From Nocardioides aurantiacus (GTDB taxonomy: Bacteria; Actinomycetota; Actinomycetes; Propionibacteriales; Nocardioidaceae), in contig NZ_RKHO01000001.1 in the NCBI RefSeq assembly GCF_003752505.1, positions 3,658,001 to 3,722,000 on the forward strand: a DNA stretch of 64,000 nt. The letters are read 5' to 3'. Positions within the stretch are counted from its first letter, which is position 1. Every line of letters starts with the position of its first letter. A program made the position numbers and the translations under genes. Below the pieces are notes generated by a model that was given only the letters and a program-made list of their open reading frames with translations, was not told where the DNA came from and did no database searches. This document shows positions 61,808 to 64,000 of the stretch, piece by piece.

Positions 61808-62673
61808 CGTGTCCGGAGCTTGAGCTCCTTGAGCGCCCGCTCGTGGTCGGAGTGGTGCTTGAGCACGACGCCGAGGGTCTGCGCGATCGCGGCCTCGTCG
61901 AGGGTGCCGGTGCCGAGCGCGACCAGGGTGCGGGCCCAGTCGACGCTCTCGGCGATCGACGGCGACTTGCGCAGGTCGAGTGCGCGCAGGCGCGAGACGA
62001 CCTCGACGAGCTGGCCGGCCAGCTCGTCCTCGACCTCGGGCACCTGGGAGAGGACGATCTCGCGCTCGCGCTCGCTGTCGGGGTAGTCGATGTGCAGGAA
62101 CAGGCACCGACGCTTGATCGCCTCGGACAGCTCGCGGGTGGCGTTGGAGGTCAGCACGACCAGCGGGCGGCGTACGGCCTCGACGGTGCCGAGCTCGGGG
62201 ATCGTGACCTGGAAGTCGCTGAGGATCTCGAGCAGCAGCCCCTCCACCTCGACGTCGGTCTTGTCGACCTCGTCGATCAGCAGCACCGTCGGCTCCTCGC
62301 GCCGGATGGCGGTGAGCAACGGGCGGGTCAGCAGGAACTCGTCGGTGAAGATGTCGTCGTGGGTCTCGTCCCAGGCCTGGTCACCGGCGGCCTGGATGCG
62401 CAGCAGCTGCTTCTTGTAGTTCCACTCGTAGAGCGCCCGCGCCTCGTCGAGGCCCTCGTAGCACTGCAGCCGCACCAGCCCGGCACCCGTCGCCCGGGCC
62501 ACCGCCTTGGCCAGCTCGGTCTTGCCGACGCCCGCCGGGCCCTCGACGAGCAACGGCTTCTCGAGCGCGCCGGCGAGGTAGGTGGTGGTGGCCGTGGCGG
62601 TGTCGGCGAGGTAGCCCACCGCCCCCAGCCGCTTCTCGGCGTCGGCGGGGGACTCGAACCACGGGGAGGTCAC
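61804..62673 (-). CDS. MoxR/CoxD-type AAA ATPase
   Basis: This 289-residue AAA+ ATPase shows Walker A VEGPAGVGKTELAKAVA (about residues 43-59), Walker B TVLLIDEVDKTD, sensor 1 VLTSNATRELSEAIKRRC and an arginine finger region. It matches CoxD, which works as a chaperone with the VWA protein encoded directly downstream (overlap ATGA). The start is GTG 62673. Such pairs mature CO dehydrogenase or other metalloenzymes, but no such target is nearby. Confidence 0.92.
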   Translation of the reverse strand: MTSPWFESPADAEKRLGAVGYLADTATATTTYLAGALEKPLLVEGPAGVGKTELAKAVARATGAGLVRLQCYEGLDEARALYEWNYKKQLLRIQAAGDQAWDETHDDIFTDEFLLTRPLLTAIRREEPTVLLIDEVDKTDVEVEGLLLEILSDFQVTIPELGTVEAVRRPLVVLTSNATRELSEAIKRRCLFLHIDYPDSEREREIVLSQVPEVEDELAGQLVEVVSRLRALDLRKSPSIAESVDWARTLVALGTGTLDEAAIAQTLGVVLKHHSDHERALKELKLRTR

Positions 62674-62708
62674 CCGGTCATGGTGCCAGCCGGCGCAGCG
62701 GCCCGCGC

Positions 62709-64000
62709 TCAGTGCTCGAGCTCGGCGAGGTCCAGGTCGGCGGGGAGCAGCCGGTGCACCAGCCACGCGGCGACCAGCATCAGCAGGGCGCCGGCCAGGC
62801 CGACCCAGCCGAAGGCGTCGGTGTACGCCGCCTGGGCGGCCGCCGCGACCGGGGTGTCGAGCGCGAGCGCCAGCGACTCCCGGGCGTCGGCGGACGCCGA
62901 GGCGGGCAGGCCGCCGCGGTAGAGCGCCGCCGTCAGGCCGCCGAGCACGCTGATGCTCAGCACCGCGCCGAGCTCGTAGCAGATCTCCTCGACCGCGGCC
63001 GCCGAGCCGACCTGGTGCTGCGGGGCGCTGCCGACGATCAGCGCCGAGGCCAGGGCCAGGGCCCCGGTGCCGAGGCCGACCAGCGTCAGCGCCACCGCCA
63101 CCCACAGGTAGGGCATCGGACGCGGCGTGAGGAACAGCACCAGCGGACCGGCGGCGAGCAGCAGCAGGCCGAGCACCACGGCGCGACGGGCACCGAAGCG
63201 GGAGGCGATCGCGGGGGCCAGCGGCGAGGCGACCAGGCCGCTCACGGCCAGCGGCAGCAGGGCGACACCGGCGAGCAGCGGCCCCCACCCCTGGACCAGC
63301 TGGAGCCACTGCGAGCCGACGAAGAGCAGCGCCATCATGGTGATGCTGCTGGCGAGCGCGGCCACCACGCCGGCGCGGAAGAGCGGCAGCCGGAACAGCG
63401 AGACGGCCAGCATCGGGTCGGTCTGGTGCAGGCTGCGGCGTACGAACACCGCGAGGAGCAGGGCCCCGAGCAGGACGCCCCCGACGGAGACCGGGCCGAG
63501 GCCGACCTTGCCGAGCTCCTTGACGCCGTAGACCAGCGCCACCATGCCGCCGACGGTCAGCACGACGCCGGGGAGGTCGATGCGACCGGGGCGGCTCGAA
63601 CGGCTCTCCGGCAGCAGCCACAGCCCGGCCGCGATGGCGACCACCATGAGCGGCACGTTGACGAGGAACGCCGCGTGCCAGCTCCAGACCTCGAGCAGGG
63701 CGCCGCCGACCACGGGACCCACGGCCGCGCCGAGGGAGGCCATCGCGGCCCAGAGACCGAGGGCGTAGGCGCGTTCCTGCGGGTCGGTGAACAGGGTGCG
63801 GATCAGCGACAGCGTCGAGGGCATGATCATCGCGCCGCCCAGGCCGAGCGCGACGCGCAGCGCGATCACGGTCCCGGCGGTGTCGACCCAGAGCACCACG
63901 GTCGAGGCGACGGCGAAGATCGCGAAGCCGGTCAGCAGCATCCGCTTGCGGCCGATCCGGTCGGCCAGCGCGGTGACCGGCACGAGCAGGCCGGCGAGCA
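62709..64000 (-). CDS. DHA2-family MFS drug exporter, N-terminus outside window
   Basis: The frame is open from the end of the window to the stop at 62709, giving about 430 residues without the first helix or helices. It contains the MFS loop TALADRIGRKRMLLTGFAIFA (near the visible start), LGLGGAMIMPSTLSLIRTLF and a run of helices with a VGPVVGGALLEVWSWHAAFLVNVP motif, typical of 14-helix DHA2 (EmrB/QacA) drug:proton antiporters. It is 35 bases downstream of nothing on its strand and ends just before the MoxR gene start. The substrate is unknown. Confidence 0.9.
   Translation of the reverse strand, partial: LAGLLVPVTALADRIGRKRMLLTGFAIFAVASTVVLWVDTAGTVIALRVALGLGGAMIMPSTLSLIRTLFTDPQERAYALGLWAAMASLGAAVGPVVGGALLEVWSWHAAFLVNVPLMVVAIAAGLWLLPESRSSRPGRIDLPGVVLTVGGMVALVYGVKELGKVGLGPVSVGGVLLGALLLAVFVRRSLHQTDPMLAVSLFRLPLFRAGVVAALASSITMMALLFVGSQWLQLVQGWGPLLAGVALLPLAVSGLVASPLAPAIASRFGARRAVVLGLLLLAAGPLVLFLTPRPMPYLWVAVALTLVGLGTGALALASALIVGSAPQHQVGSAAAVEEICYELGAVLSISVLGGLTAALYRGGLPASASADARESLALALDTPVAAAAQAAYTDAFGWVGLAGALLMLVAAWLVHRLLPADLDLAELEH

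Overview
The window is 64 kb of very GC-rich chromosome with strong G/C third-position bias. Genes are densely packed and many adjacent pairs overlap by GTGA, ATGA or TGATG. Marker families point to a high-GC actinobacterium, and the overall flavour suggests a Nocardioides-like member of the Nocardioidaceae: an mprA-mprB-pepD cluster, a FadE5-like acyl-CoA dehydrogenase, an Rv0338c-type membrane iron-sulfur reductase, mycothiol-associated DinB/maleylpyruvate isomerase proteins, an actinobacterial HelD, a DtxR/IdeR-type iron box and DUF6458. The taxonomic call is inference from protein families; no rRNA is present.

Layout. 1-5 kb: end of an M20 peptidase, MFS and TSUP exporters, a DUF1992 protein and a class F sortase lipoprotein. 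4.4-13.3 kb: histidine utilisation (hutH-hutU on the minus strand), followed by an APC permease and a tandem universal stress protein; on the plus strand a GH25-like lipoprotein, an IclR regulator that may control hut, and an MFS carrier. 13.4-17.4 kb: one 1320-residue membrane Fe-S reductase with a very long disordered tail carrying seven SLFDL-type motifs. 17.6-22.7 kb: a five-gene ferric-siderophore uptake operon behind two iron boxes. 22.7-24.9 kb: dcd, an SGNH hydrolase, tRNA-Gly(CCC), and a DUF2461 gene whose ATG uses the last base of the tRNA CCA. 24.9-27.9 kb: a sulfotransferase-like protein, then a small secreted protein, a SipW-like signal peptidase and a Gly/Pro/Asn/Gln-repeat protein. 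28.0-29.1 kb: an intact IS481-family element with a 6-bp target duplication. 29.1-35.5 kb: Rrf2 regulator, FadE5-like dehydrogenase, and a run of small metabolic genes (DinB-like, degenerate SDR, GNAT, epimerase). 35.5-36.7 kb: a stand-alone PD-(D/E)XK-type nuclease gene bracketed by about 94-bp inverted repeats that each end in a palindrome also found at 17.6 kb. 36.7-42.2 kb: ABC-2 exporter and a branched-chain 2-oxoacid dehydrogenase operon. 42.5-49.8 kb: membrane proteins, EamA carrier, SRPBCC, DUF2945, GST-like reductase, HisC/Pat aminotransferase, DDAH-like hydrolase with a divergent GntR regulator, holin-like protein and LMW phosphatase. 49.9-56.1 kb: SigG-type ECF sigma factor, fructosamine-kinase-like protein, and the MprAB-PepD envelope-stress module. 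56.2-64 kb: fused anthranilate/ADIC synthase, HelD, MoxR ATPase plus CoxE-like VWA protein, and the start-less part of a DHA2 MFS exporter that runs off the end.

Most of the window is ordinary chromosomal backbone. The parts that repay a second look are the nuclease cassette with palindromic ends, the dispersed palindromes (one lies inside a coding sequence), the multivalent SLFDL tail, the SipW-like secretion cluster, and the tRNA/mRNA overlap. No gene in the window is longer than 4 kb, and no gap between features exceeds about 300 bases.
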